From assembly GCA_003249015.1 (NCBI GenBank), contig QBLS01000005.1, forward strand, positions 62,001-126,000: DNA of 64,000 nucleotides, in the 5' to 3' direction. The number at the start of each line of letters is the position of its first letter. Within the stretch, counting starts at the first letter, position 1. Of the stretch, positions 42,985 through 52,417 are shown in pieces. The stretch is from Pseudanabaena sp. (GTDB lineage: Bacteria; Cyanobacteriota; Cyanobacteriia; Pseudanabaenales; Pseudanabaenaceae). The notes under the pieces are model-generated. The model worked only from the letters and a program-made list of their open reading frames with translations. It had not been told where the DNA came from and ran no database searches. Made by a program: the position numbers and the translations under genes.

Positions 42985-45318
42985 TTACTCTTTGGGAAGT
43001 AGCAAATTCTGTTCGATTTTTAGTCTGGTTGATTGATTTAGATAGCAATCACTATCAAGGCATTCGACTATTAACTTATTCGCCTCGCAGTATTGATGCA
43101 ACTTGAGCATCTGTTCATCGGAAAAGTTCCAGACCTTACCAATATTCTGATGACGCATTGTCTGTTCTCTTAGCTCCGATGTCCAGTTTTGCCACTCTTC
43201 AGGGGTAGCTGTGGGGTGAGGACGAGACCTGATAAGACTTCTTAACGATTCACTGAAGGACAGAGCTTGATTATCTTTTTGGTCTTCTAGAACGTACTCT
43301 AGGGCAAGGCTGAGGTCAAGCTCAAGATCCAGACCAATGTTTTCTTCCTGATTAGTCTCTAGGGAATTTGCCAAATCAAAGGCTAACTCTAGGTTTAGAT
43401 TGTGGTTTTGACAGAGATCAAGATCTAGAACTAGAGTCCGCGCCAATACATTAGCGGCATTTGCAGGGGTACTTTGAGATAGCCCCCGCCCAAGGGTTAG
43501 GTAAAAAGCCCGTATCGATCTAATACTTCCATTGATGGGAATCGAACTAGCCTTCTGATTAACCCAATCCAAAAAGCTCTGTAACTGCTCATCCCCTTCG
43601 ATGATAAGGTTGCATTGCTTTTGCATGAGCAATAGTAGCTCGTCGGCAGTCCGCATCATGCTCACCGCCAGACGTAGAACATCCTGCCATCGCTCCTCGG
43701 CAATCTTACTAGCTAGAAACAATAGAGTTTGTTGATTACCATTAAAAATGATTTCCCTAGCCGTTAAGTATTCCTGAAATGTCAGATGCGAAAAAGAATA
43801 AATTCCCTTAGCTCGTTCGACAAATAGACCATGTTGAGCTTCTATCGCCTTGATGATCGCGGCACTGTCAAGATGTAACTCCTCTTCGTTGGTGTGAGCC
43901 TTAGGCAAGTTGCGTATATAGTCTGTGATATAGCGTTCTAGATCAACTTGTCTAAAAAAGTAATCGCCTTGGTTAAAGGTTGTATAGGCAACTTGAGCTA
44001 ACAAATCTTCCTTTCTCTGCATAGACAAGTTCTTATATATTTGATGCCGCTCAATATTTCGCTTGGCATCCCACTTTTTAAGTAGTACATCTAGCCCTTC
44101 TCGGTACAGTTCTGAACGATTTGTCGGAAAGTCGCCATATTCATCGAAAACCAAACAGAGCAGGGTTAGCAATAGGGGATTGGTGGCTAGCTCTTGAATG
44201 GGACGATTAGCTTCTACTTTTTGTAAAAATAATTCGACATGGCGAGAGTTTTCTGAAAACCAGCGTTTTGTGAAGTGAGAAATTTGTAATGGCTGAAAGT
44301 TTGCTAGTTCAAATTCTGTAAACTTCTCAAAAACATATTCCTGCGCTCCTAAGCGGCTAGTAATTATAAAGCGGTTGTTGTAGTACTTTTCTGAAAAGCT
44401 TCTTAAATCCTCAAGCACACGATGTAAATCAACCTCTCGGACTTCATCAAGTCCATCCCAAAATAAAATAGCTCTGCCCTGAGTGAGAAGCTGCTTAATT
44501 TCTAAAGGATTCGCAATATCGTAAGAGTGCAGATCTTGAGTTATATAGTCGAGAATACTAGGCTGGGAGTCATTACCAGCATATTGCCTGAGGGTTACAA
44601 AAATTGGCACTAAGTCGCTAAAAATCTCTCCCTGCGAGCATTTAAGAGCTGTGAACTTTAATAAAGTAGTTTTCCCTGCTCCTGGCTTGCCCAGTAGCAT
44701 GATCTTCTTATTTCGACTCAAAGCTTCAATGCTGGAGACGCGATTTTCATTGATTGCTGATATTCCTAAGCGATCGCCACTGTGATAAGTAGCCAAAAGG
44801 TCTGACATTCCCAAACGGCGGCGACCAGTAATTTTTTCTAGTACGTCGGTTCCTGTATAGATTTCTTCTAGGTTAATGGGATGAGACATATCCAGTACTC
44901 TCATCGTGGCACAGCGCTCTTGAATAATCTGTTGGCTGCGATCGCGAATTTGTTGAACTACTTCTTCATCAAGATTTTCTTGAAACCCCAAAAAATTGGG
45001 GCTAGAAATGTAACTTCCTGAAGATTTGGCTTCACTAAAATTGCTGGCGAGATTGACATTGACCGATGTTTCTTCTTCTAATTGATTTTGGAGAACATGA
45101 AGAAGTCGATTGTTCTTTCCAGGCCCTTTACCCGCAATATCAAATTTTCTGTAGATTTCCCCCATGCGTTTCCGATATGCTTCTTCTGATATTCCCAAAA
45201 GGTTAGCAACTTCCCGATCGTCACGATTTTCACTAAATCGCAGCAAGAATACTCGTTCTTGGTCGGCGGAGAGTTGATGATTTTGAGCTATCTTTACAAG
45301 GAACTTCGGAGGGAACAT
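42985..45318 (-). CDS. NACHT-domain NTPase
   Basis: A 777-residue STAND-type protein. Residues 12-80 look like a sigma/LuxR-type helix-turn-helix region (LSADQERVFLLRFSENRDDREVANLLGIS). The NACHT module has Walker A GKPGAGKT (210-217), Walker B AILFWDGLDEV near 285-293, and a helical follow-on with NPLLLTLLCLVFDEYGDFP. The C-terminal 250 residues are helical without obvious repeats, matching NACHT C-terminal helical domains of cyanobacterial and antiphage NACHT proteins. No toxic effector (nuclease, TIR, protease) is fused. It lies 131 bases downstream of the EcsC-like gene on the same strand. Function as a defence or signalling switch is inferred from family. Confidence 0.85.
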   Translation of the reverse strand: MFPPKFLVKIAQNHQLSADQERVFLLRFSENRDDREVANLLGISEEAYRKRMGEIYRKFDIAGKGPGKNNRLLHVLQNQLEEETSVNVNLASNFSEAKSSGSYISSPNFLGFQENLDEEVVQQIRDRSQQIIQERCATMRVLDMSHPINLEEIYTGTDVLEKITGRRRLGMSDLLATYHSGDRLGISAINENRVSSIEALSRNKKIMLLGKPGAGKTTLLKFTALKCSQGEIFSDLVPIFVTLRQYAGNDSQPSILDYITQDLHSYDIANPLEIKQLLTQGRAILFWDGLDEVREVDLHRVLEDLRSFSEKYYNNRFIITSRLGAQEYVFEKFTEFELANFQPLQISHFTKRWFSENSRHVELFLQKVEANRPIQELATNPLLLTLLCLVFDEYGDFPTNRSELYREGLDVLLKKWDAKRNIERHQIYKNLSMQRKEDLLAQVAYTTFNQGDYFFRQVDLERYITDYIRNLPKAHTNEEELHLDSAAIIKAIEAQHGLFVERAKGIYSFSHLTFQEYLTAREIIFNGNQQTLLFLASKIAEERWQDVLRLAVSMMRTADELLLLMQKQCNLIIEGDEQLQSFLDWVNQKASSIPINGSIRSIRAFYLTLGRGLSQSTPANAANVLARTLVLDLDLCQNHNLNLELAFDLANSLETNQEENIGLDLELDLSLALEYVLEDQKDNQALSFSESLRSLIRSRPHPTATPEEWQNWTSELREQTMRHQNIGKVWNFSDEQMLKLHQYCEANKLIVECLDSDCYLNQSTRLKIEQNLLLPKE

Positions 45319-45449
45319 AGAGACTTCAAAGGTAAATTGTTAAGCAATCTGGCTGCTTTAACTTACCATTATGCAAAATGTTTGAATACTTTGTTAGCGA
45401 TCGCTTTGATATAGTCACCATAACCATAGAGTGAGCTTAAAAATTTAGT

Positions 45450-46913
45450 TTAACTAAATTTCTGATGAATCATCTCAATTAACTTTGCTTCTTCAGGAGT
45501 CATAATGCCATCTAACATGGCAAATCTTTGGCACTGCACAAACAAAGTCAGCGCATACTCTGGCTTAAGATCAGTGAGTATCAATTCAAGCGGAAGTGGT
45601 GAATCCATATACTCAGCGATCGCCTCAATCGATTCTGGTCTGAGATTTGCCGCCTTCAGATCAGCTAAAATAATTTCTTTACTTCTGCCTTGATTGCCAG
45701 CCAAGATCACATGAACGAGGATTTGATCAATGATCTGTTCTTGGGGAATTGCGCTTTTTAAACGCTCTTCACTATCTACTTGAATATCTACTAATTTTTC
45801 TTCAAAGTTGATAGGGTTTAGTTTTGCCTCGTAAAAAGAACAACTCGCCTGTCCAAGTGTGTAAAGCATCACTGCATCAGAGCTTGCAGCAATCACGGCT
45901 CCTGCGAGGGGAATATTTCGTAACAGTCCTAATCCTGCTTTGATTGCCATTTTGCCGCCAAAAGCTAACCCGAATACGGCAACAACTTCTCCTTTTCTAG
46001 CTGGGTCTTTAAGATCCATTCCATAGGCACAAGCGATTTGATAAACCATCTCAGCTTGCAGCGAAGTTGTCGCAGCAAGATCGACTACAAACAATGCCGC
46101 GGCTGAACCAGGGACAATCGTGGTGGCAAATCCAGACGCACCCGCAAACACGGCTTTTTGTCCAATGATTCTCTGCGCGATTTTACAAGCTGAATCATGG
46201 GGATATTGTTGTTTTAATCGCTGTACTTCAGCTTCTGCTGCATTTACATCTACCTGATCTATTATTTTCAGAAACCAATCAGCATTAAAGATCCCAGCAG
46301 CTTTCCGAATTAAAGAATTATTTCCAACAACCTCGATCGCATACCCTGCGCTACTAGTTGCTGATGAAATTCCACCAACAACAGCCCCGCCAACTGTTTG
46401 CGTAAATGCACCAGCCGCCCCGCCAATTGCTCCTGCGGTTGCCACTGCCGCTCCACCGACTGCATTTCCAACAGATCCAGCTACCCCACCAACTGCACTT
46501 CCCGCACTAACGATCGCACCGCCGACATTTCCCGCCGCCCCTGCAACCGTGCCTCCAACGACACCAGCCGCTCCACCTAAAGCATTTCCAACAGATCCCG
46601 CCGCACCTACAACATTACCGCCAACTGCACTAGCTGCATTACCAACTGCTCCTGCAACTGCACCAAATGCCCCATCCCACCAATTACCTGTTTGTGACTT
46701 GTCAGTAGTTACCGTAATTGCAGAGTCCGTTGTCGGAACTTCGTCTGCTTGAGAATTATCAACAGGTTCAACCGATTCAGAGAGATTAGTCATATCAACA
46801 GTTTCACCACTAACATCAGCAGTTCCCTTTACAATCTCCTCACCCGCTTGAATTGCACCTTTAGCAATCTTTTTCAACAAGTTTTTATTGAACATATCTT
46901 TATTTTCTACCAA
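45450..46913 (-). CDS. EcsC-like protein with glycine-zipper region
   Basis: A 487-residue protein in three parts. An acidic N-terminus to about 75; a Gly/Ala/Val-rich segment (about 78-195) of repeating GGAxGxVGxxVxGAAG type units with small-residue spacing able to pack in membranes; then an EcsC-like region (DWFLKIIDQVDVNAAEAEVQ, QRIIGQKAVFAGASGF, VDLAATTSLQAEMVYQIACAYG). The last 60 residues look TerB-like (CQRFAMLDGIMTPEEAKLIEMI). Start may be 46913 or the Met at 46895. It precedes the NACHT gene. The role of EcsC-like proteins is unclear; a membrane-active role here is inference from the glycine zipper. Confidence 0.72.
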   Translation of the reverse strand: MVENKDMFNKNLLKKIAKGAIQAGEEIVKGTADVSGETVDMTNLSESVEPVDNSQADEVPTTDSAITVTTDKSQTGNWWDGAFGAVAGAVGNAASAVGGNVVGAAGSVGNALGGAAGVVGGTVAGAAGNVGGAIVSAGSAVGGVAGSVGNAVGGAAVATAGAIGGAAGAFTQTVGGAVVGGISSATSSAGYAIEVVGNNSLIRKAAGIFNADWFLKIIDQVDVNAAEAEVQRLKQQYPHDSACKIAQRIIGQKAVFAGASGFATTIVPGSAAALFVVDLAATTSLQAEMVYQIACAYGMDLKDPARKGEVVAVFGLAFGGKMAIKAGLGLLRNIPLAGAVIAASSDAVMLYTLGQASCSFYEAKLNPINFEEKLVDIQVDSEERLKSAIPQEQIIDQILVHVILAGNQGRSKEIILADLKAANLRPESIEAIAEYMDSPLPLELILTDLKPEYALTLFVQCQRFAMLDGIMTPEEAKLIEMIHQKFS

Positions 46914-47002
46914 GCTAATTTCTTGTATCTCAGTTTTAATATCAGGTTTAGGTTTAGCAAAAATTGATTGAGGTAAGTTTTTTTCACTATCTAGAGCTTG
47001 AA

Positions 47003-47116
47003 TATACCAGTCCTAAATCATTTGTGAGAAAAATAGGGCTTCGACTTCGCTCAGCCAACCTATATTGTTGGCTGAGCGAAGTCGAAGCCTCTTACAACTC
47101 ATTTAGAATTGCTATA
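47003..47116 (+). repeat. Family-3 element, long form
   Basis: Outer ends TATACCAGTCCTAAATC and TTTAGAATTGCTATA; inner palindrome CGACTTCGCTCAGCCAAC with its complement. The short form at 6447 lacks the inner palindrome. Confidence 0.7.
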
Positions 47117-47205
47117 TATCTTAAAATATCATGTTCAATAAGCACTGCCTTAGTAATCTTTCCGAGATAAACCCCAATACTTTCAGTTACTAAAGCCTGA
47201 ATATT

Positions 47206-47273
47206 TTCCTGAAATTGAAGCCCTATTTTTCTCATAAATGATCTAGGAGTGTCCTATCTCATTATGTTGCTAT
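47206..47273 (-). repeat. Family-3 fragment upstream of the FAD oxidoreductase
   Basis: CTGAAATTGAAGCCCTATTT and TCTCATAAATGATCTAGGA match the reverse of the 6447 copy; it ends TTGCTATA followed by CCAATTT, a family-4 type end. Confidence 0.55.
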
Positions 47274-47319
47274 ACCAATTTTCGATTTGGGCTAACATTG
47301 GAGGAAAACAAGGTGAATT

Positions 47320-48492
47320 ATGAATTATGACGCGATCGTGATTGGGGCTGGGCTATCAGGCTGTAGTGGCGCTATTCAGCTAGCCAAGCTAGGCTATCGC
47401 GTACTATTGCTAGAACAGGCGCATTATCCAATTCATAAACTCTGCGGCGAATTTCTATCAGTGGAAGTACAAGCCTCCTTTGAGAAGCTAGGAATACTAG
47501 AGCAAGTTCATCGCATCGGCGCACAAAAAATTCAGCGAGCTTATCTCACGGCAGCAAATGGAGCTGAATTTCGTAGCAATTTACCAAGTACAGCTTTGGG
47601 CTTGAGCCGTTATCAATTGGATTTGATGCTGTTTCAGAGAGCGCAATTCTTAAATGTCGATTGTCTGGATAGCACTAAGGTTTTAGATGTAACAGGGGAC
47701 TTAAAAACAGGTTTCACGGTCAGCACGACCAAAGGTCAGTTCCAAGGGCGCTTAGTACTAGGGGCTTTTGGAAAGCGATCGCCATTAGATCGCAGTCTTG
47801 GGCGGGGATTTATCAGCAAGCGATCGCCTTGGATTGCCTACAAGGGACATTTTAAGGGGATCGATATTGGAGACGTGATTGAATTACACAGCTTCCCTAA
47901 TGGATACTGTGGCTTGTCCCAAATTGAGACAGGAGAGATAAATGTTTGCTGGATCGCCCATGAGCGAGTTAACAAAGAAGATTTGCATCCGAGTCTAAGC
48001 ATTCCCCTGTCTCTCAGCAAGAATCCTGTTTTAGCCGATCGCTTTGCCAAGATGCAAAGAGTTTCGTCAAATTGGCAGGGCTTAAGCCAGATTAGTTTTG
48101 CCCTCAAGGGCAATTTTCATAATGACATTTGTATGGTCGGTGACACCGCAGGGATGATTGCGCCGCTCTGTGGTGATGGCATGGCGATGGCATTACGGTC
48201 TGCGGAAATCGCAGTTCCCTTTATCAGTAAGTTTTTGGAACAACAAATTGATATCGATACTTTTAAGAAGCAATACGCGATCGCATGGAAACAAGAATTT
48301 CAAACTCGTTTACAGCTAGGACAAATGATTCACAATTGTTTTGTCCAACCGTCTCTTGCCAATGCAGGTGTCAACCTCTGTAAAAGCATTCCTGCCCTTG
48401 GCAATTGGATCATCGGCGCAACCCGTGGCAAGCCAGAACCCTTAATGCCATTACCTATCACAAGCACAGACCCCTATTTGGGAACAGGGTGA
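47320..48492 (+). CDS. FAD-dependent oxidoreductase, geranylgeranyl-reductase-like
   Basis: A 390-residue flavoprotein. The N-terminal Rossmann motif is DAIVIGAGLSGCSGAIQLA, the second FAD motif is MVGDTAGMIAPLCGDGMAMAL, and RSPWIAYKGHF lies mid-protein. This layout is that of the group I flavin monooxygenase and geranylgeranyl reductase superfamily. The conserved CGEF after the first Rossmann strand (HKLCGEFLS) is seen in both. The substrate could be a polyprenyl, phenolic or carotenoid compound; no neighbouring pathway genes narrow it. Monocistronic between repeats. Confidence 0.8.
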   Translation: MNYDAIVIGAGLSGCSGAIQLAKLGYRVLLLEQAHYPIHKLCGEFLSVEVQASFEKLGILEQVHRIGAQKIQRAYLTAANGAEFRSNLPSTALGLSRYQLDLMLFQRAQFLNVDCLDSTKVLDVTGDLKTGFTVSTTKGQFQGRLVLGAFGKRSPLDRSLGRGFISKRSPWIAYKGHFKGIDIGDVIELHSFPNGYCGLSQIETGEINVCWIAHERVNKEDLHPSLSIPLSLSKNPVLADRFAKMQRVSSNWQGLSQISFALKGNFHNDICMVGDTAGMIAPLCGDGMAMALRSAEIAVPFISKFLEQQIDIDTFKKQYAIAWKQEFQTRLQLGQMIHNCFVQPSLANAGVNLCKSIPALGNWIIGATRGKPEPLMPLPITSTDPYLGTG

Positions 48493-48647
48493 ATGGCAAC
48501 TATTTAGTATCCCAAAACACATTTACAAACTAGATCAAGTCTACTAAAATCTGATCATAACTTCATATTGAATTATGGAATCTAGTCTCTCAGTAAGGGT
48601 TTGAGAAACCTCGAAGCTAGCATGAATTTCTACTTTTACTGGCCTCA

Positions 48648-48760
48648 TGGCAGTTCTAAATCAATTGTGAAAGAAATAGGGCTTCGACTTCGCTCAGACA
48701 TCAATATTAGGTTGGCTGAGCGAAGTCGAAGCCTCTTGCAACTCATTTATGATTGCTATA
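48648..48760 (+). repeat. Family-3 element, long form
   Basis: Same layout as 47003-47116: TGGCAGTTCTAAATC start, GGGCTTCGACTTCGCTCAG, a TTGGCTGAGCGAAGTCGAAG return arm and ATTGCTATA end. A family-4 fragment (ACCAATTCACAAAAGTG) follows at 48773-48802, just before the lipoprotein gene. Confidence 0.7.
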
Positions 48761-48825
48761 GTCTCTTCTCCTACCAATTCACAAAAGTGTACCAACACTT
48801 ATGAAAACAAAAAAAGTAAACCAAA

Positions 48826-50538
48826 ATGCAAATCAATAAACGATCTCGGTCTGTAGTATTTGCTCTTCTGACTGTGGCTTCAGCAGCATTTTTTGGATGT
48901 AATACAATTAATTCGGGCGGACAAAATACGGGAATTGAAGTAAAGCTTCTATTTGGAAGCGCTCTGGGGGAGTTTTGCCAACAAGCATCGACTAAGTTTA
49001 ATCAACAGAAGCCCAAATTAGACAATGGACAAGAGTTCTACATTACTTGTGAGATTAAAGGTAGTGGAGATGTCGTCACTGATGTACTCACACAAGCACA
49101 GCAATTCAAATCAGGACAGCTAGCGTCGGGCGCAAATCAGTTTCCTGCGGTTATTTCCGTGGATGGAGAGATCTATCAGAGTCAGTTGATCTTCCAGATG
49201 AATCAACTGTTTCCAGCGCAGAAGTATATTCCTGAACTCACGGATTCGCCTCTGGTGGCTAGTAGTCCGATGGTATTTATGACCACTCCCGAAGTTGCGG
49301 CAGGACTGCGTAAAATTGCCAGTCCTTTTAAAACCTTTGTCAATGCTAAAACTCTCAAGGATATATCGGCATCAGCTAGCATCATTCCCTTTACCTATGT
49401 GCATACCGCGCCAACGCGCTCTAATTCGGGCTTGCAAAGTTTAGTTGCCCAGTATGCCGAAGTATCGGGCAAACGCCCAGAACAACTCACCATCGCCGAC
49501 ATTACTGCCTATCAGAGTCAGGTCAAGCAAATTCAAAGTAAGGTAACTCGCTATGGAGTTTCCACAAATGCCTTAGCAACTTCTATGGTTACAAATGGAC
49601 AGTTTTGGGCAGCGATCGGTTCTGTTTATGAGTCTTCGGTAATTGCCGCTAATTCTAGTTTGCAAGCGGGACAGCCAAGATATCAGGCAGTCTATCCAAA
49701 ATCGACTTTCTCATCAAATATGCGTCTCATCGTTCCCAATGCGCCTTGGTTAGATGAGAATAAAAAAGCGGCGGCTCAAAAAATAGTCGCCTATCTACAG
49801 GATACTGAAGCTCAGCAAATCTTGACAGAATTGGGACTACGCCCCAGTAAACCAGGGATTGCCCTAGGCGCGAAGTTTACGGAAGCCTTTGGGGTTGATC
49901 CTCAGGCAAAGTATGACTCCTATCGTCCACCCCAGCCGCAGGTGGTGGAAGCAATGATCAAGAATTGGCAGGAACAAGCCAAAAAGCCCTCTTTAGTGAT
50001 GGTGGTCATTGATACTTCTGGTTCGATGAAAGGAGGTAGAATTGCGGCGATGCAGAGTACCTTACAGGCTTATGTGAATAGCCTTACGCCCAAAGACACG
50101 ATCGCGATGATGGATTTCAACTCAGACATCAATCCCCCTGTTTTAATCGAGGGCACGCCTGAGGGGCGGAATCGAGGATTGCAATACATTGCCTCTCTCA
50201 AGGCTCAGGGGTCAACGCGGCTCTATGATGCCACCCTTGAGGGACGCAACTGGCTCCAAAAGAACCTTCGCAAAGATAGCATCAATGCGGTGCTAGTGCT
50301 AACCGATGGTAGTGACTCAGGTTCTAATATTCGAGCCGATCAGCTACTTGCTGAATTAAAGAAGAGTGGCTTTGAGTCGGATCAGAGAATTGCCATATTT
50401 ACGATTGGCTACGGTGATGAGAGTGAATTTAATCCCGCAATATTGCAGCAAATTGCCCAACAAAGTGCGGGATACTACTCTTTGGGTGCGCCTGAAACGA
50501 TCGCACGTTTGATGGCAGATATCCAAGTAGAGTTTTGA
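48826..50538 (+). CDS. Lipoprotein fusing a substrate-binding domain and a VWA domain
   Basis: A 570-residue predicted lipoprotein: a type II signal ending in the lipobox ASAAFFGC (Cys about 25). Residues 35-370 form an SBP_bac_11-like periplasmic binding domain with the ligand-site motif APTRSNSGLQSL. Residues about 388-565 are a von Willebrand factor A domain with a complete MIDAS (DTSGSM, then TRLYDAT and TDGSD). The combination suggests a surface protein that binds a small ligand and a protein partner through a metal ion. It is followed at once by two same-strand genes of the same locus. Function is not established for this architecture as far as I know. Confidence 0.85.
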   Translation: MQINKRSRSVVFALLTVASAAFFGCNTINSGGQNTGIEVKLLFGSALGEFCQQASTKFNQQKPKLDNGQEFYITCEIKGSGDVVTDVLTQAQQFKSGQLASGANQFPAVISVDGEIYQSQLIFQMNQLFPAQKYIPELTDSPLVASSPMVFMTTPEVAAGLRKIASPFKTFVNAKTLKDISASASIIPFTYVHTAPTRSNSGLQSLVAQYAEVSGKRPEQLTIADITAYQSQVKQIQSKVTRYGVSTNALATSMVTNGQFWAAIGSVYESSVIAANSSLQAGQPRYQAVYPKSTFSSNMRLIVPNAPWLDENKKAAAQKIVAYLQDTEAQQILTELGLRPSKPGIALGAKFTEAFGVDPQAKYDSYRPPQPQVVEAMIKNWQEQAKKPSLVMVVIDTSGSMKGGRIAAMQSTLQAYVNSLTPKDTIAMMDFNSDINPPVLIEGTPEGRNRGLQYIASLKAQGSTRLYDATLEGRNWLQKNLRKDSINAVLVLTDGSDSGSNIRADQLLAELKKSGFESDQRIAIFTIGYGDESEFNPAILQQIAQQSAGYYSLGAPETIARLMADIQVEF

Positions 50539-50540
50539 TT

Positions 50541-51263
50541 ATGAAATTAGCAAATCCTCTCTATTATCCCCTTGCTGTGGCAGTTGGCGGTTTTGTGTTA
50601 GTTCTCTCAGTGCGCCTGGCAAATGTTCCCATCGTACTTGCTCTGCCGATCTCGGCTGCGATCGCCACTTCTGGGGCGACCTTTTTGAAACGTGCTGAAC
50701 CTGAAGACTTGGGCATCGGCGATCCTGAACTAGAGCGGGAAATCATCACTCTCAAGCAGCAAGCCCAAACCCTAACCCAACAGGCACAGGTGCTAAGAAT
50801 CGAGGCAGGCAAGGTTCTTGTTGAGGCAGATCAAATGGACTTGCTGGTATCCGTGCAGTACGCCTGCGATCGCGCCTGCGAGTTGCCCAGCAAGATCAAC
50901 CTGCTAGTGCAAAAAATGAAGGGAGGGAATACGCTGCTATCAATTCAAGATTTGGAACAACAATTGCAGCAAGTTAAGCGCAAACTCGGCAATAGCTCAG
51001 GTGTCGCCGCCAGTCAGATGCAAACCCTAGCCGATGGGTTGCAGCGCAATATTGAACTAGTGCGCGGCGGCGAGAGTGCCAAACAAGCTCAAGTTGCCAA
51101 CTTAGCAACTTTAATTGTGGAAGTCTCAGGAATATTGCAAGAATTACAAAATAAATTGCGGGTTGTCAATCTTCAAGATCTACAACAAACCGCCGAGTTG
51201 CGATCGCTAACCGATGAATTGAGCTATTTCCAAGAAAACGCTGATTTATTACTCACCAAATAA
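50541..51263 (+). CDS. Membrane-anchored coiled-coil protein
   Basis: A 241-residue protein. Two hydrophobic N-terminal segments (YYPLAVAVGGFVLVLSV and VPIVLALPISAAIATSGATF) are followed by a long helical, probably coiled-coil cytoplasmic part (ERELITLKQ-like region from about 70 to the end; contains LLSIQDLEQQLQQVKRKLG). I choose ATG 50541 over the overlapping TTG at 50535; it lies two bases after the lipoprotein stop. The next gene starts eight bases after its stop. I know no named family; it could link the two envelope proteins to a cytoplasmic partner. Confidence 0.75.
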   Translation: MKLANPLYYPLAVAVGGFVLVLSVRLANVPIVLALPISAAIATSGATFLKRAEPEDLGIGDPELEREIITLKQQAQTLTQQAQVLRIEAGKVLVEADQMDLLVSVQYACDRACELPSKINLLVQKMKGGNTLLSIQDLEQQLQQVKRKLGNSSGVAASQMQTLADGLQRNIELVRGGESAKQAQVANLATLIVEVSGILQELQNKLRVVNLQDLQQTAELRSLTDELSYFQENADLLLTK

Positions 51264-51270
51264 CTATCTT

Positions 51271-52404
51271 ATGTCCACAACTATTTCTCAAAGTTCTGCT
51301 TCTTCCCAAAAGCAAAAAAATCTGTTTACATCGTTAGGAATTTCGGCACTCTCACTCGTTTTAGCGATCGCGCCCATTCCTTGGATCAATCAGAAAATCG
51401 TCATTTTGAGTGGCACAGAGCTACAAGAGCCATTGCAAGCCTTGCGTGAAAAGTTTCAACAAGCAAATCCTAATATCCAACTAGAACTACAATTTCAAGG
51501 TTCTCAAGATATCGTCAATCGCTATGTTGATAATAAGAACGAATTTACACCCACAGTTTTGATTCCTGCGAATGCGGAGAGCCTCAAAGAATTGCAGTCC
51601 CGTTGGCAGTCTCAAAATAGCGATACTGCCTTTTATAATCAGCCCAAAGCGATCGCCAAAACTATGCTAGTGGGAGTAGCTTGGGCTGAGAGGGGAAAGG
51701 TGCTCTTTCCCAATAATCAATTTAATTGGAATCGGATCGAACAAGCGATGCAACTAGGCAACTGGAAGGCAATCGGCGGTAATGAAGTCTGGGGAAGTTT
51801 TGATTTTGTGACCACCGATCCCACACGTTCCAATAGTGGACAACTGACGATCGCGCTCTGGGCGCAATCGAAATTAGGTAATTCCCTCACGGTTGCTAGT
51901 CTCAACAATTCTGCGATTACTTCTCTATTTGGCTTAATTAAACGTTCCGTTTATCAACCTGCGGCTTCAACAGATATTTTGATGCGTGAGTTTATCACGA
52001 GGGGTGAAAATGACGCTGACTTGGGGATTGCTTACGAAAGTGTCGCCCTCAGTCGTTGGCAGCAGTCTCGCACCACACAGGGCAAACCCTATCAAATCTA
52101 TTACTTTAGTCCGACCATTGAGACAATCTCCACAGCGGCGATCGCCAAGCGTAATGTCGATGGCAGACAGGCGGAGGCGGCGCAAAAATTTATTGATTTT
52201 CTCTTACAACCCGAACAGCAGTCTCTATTTGTCCAGTATGGATTTCGTCCAATTGATAATAATTTAGACTTGAAGTCGGTTCCCAATAGCCCTTGGAGTC
52301 AGGACATTGCAGGTGTGGAAGTCAAACCGAATATTCAAGTTATCGAATCTCCCAGCAATGAGATTCTCTCAGAGATCAAACGGCTATGGGATCGCGCAAA
52401 CTGA
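51271..52404 (+). CDS. Membrane-anchored substrate-binding protein
   Basis: A 377-residue protein with an N-terminal membrane segment (GISALSLVLAIAPIPWI) and an SBP_bac_11-like binding domain. It is a paralogue of the binding half of the first gene: both carry a T-x-P-TRSNSG ligand-loop motif (here TTDPTRSNSGQ) and the start of the mature domain ILSGTELQEPLQALREKFQQ resembles LLFGSALGEFCQQASTKFNQ. It has no VWA domain. No permease or ATPase follows, so classical ABC uptake is not suggested. Third gene of a tight operon. Confidence 0.82.
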   Translation: MSTTISQSSASSQKQKNLFTSLGISALSLVLAIAPIPWINQKIVILSGTELQEPLQALREKFQQANPNIQLELQFQGSQDIVNRYVDNKNEFTPTVLIPANAESLKELQSRWQSQNSDTAFYNQPKAIAKTMLVGVAWAERGKVLFPNNQFNWNRIEQAMQLGNWKAIGGNEVWGSFDFVTTDPTRSNSGQLTIALWAQSKLGNSLTVASLNNSAITSLFGLIKRSVYQPAASTDILMREFITRGENDADLGIAYESVALSRWQQSRTTQGKPYQIYYFSPTIETISTAAIAKRNVDGRQAEAAQKFIDFLLQPEQQSLFVQYGFRPIDNNLDLKSVPNSPWSQDIAGVEVKPNIQVIESPSNEILSEIKRLWDRAN

Positions 52405-52417
52405 CATCAATTGTTAT

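Noticed and set aside
46398-46752. Plus-strand Pro/Thr/Ala-rich frames opposite the EcsC-like gene
   Set aside because: They are shadows of the GC-rich Gly/Ala repeats.
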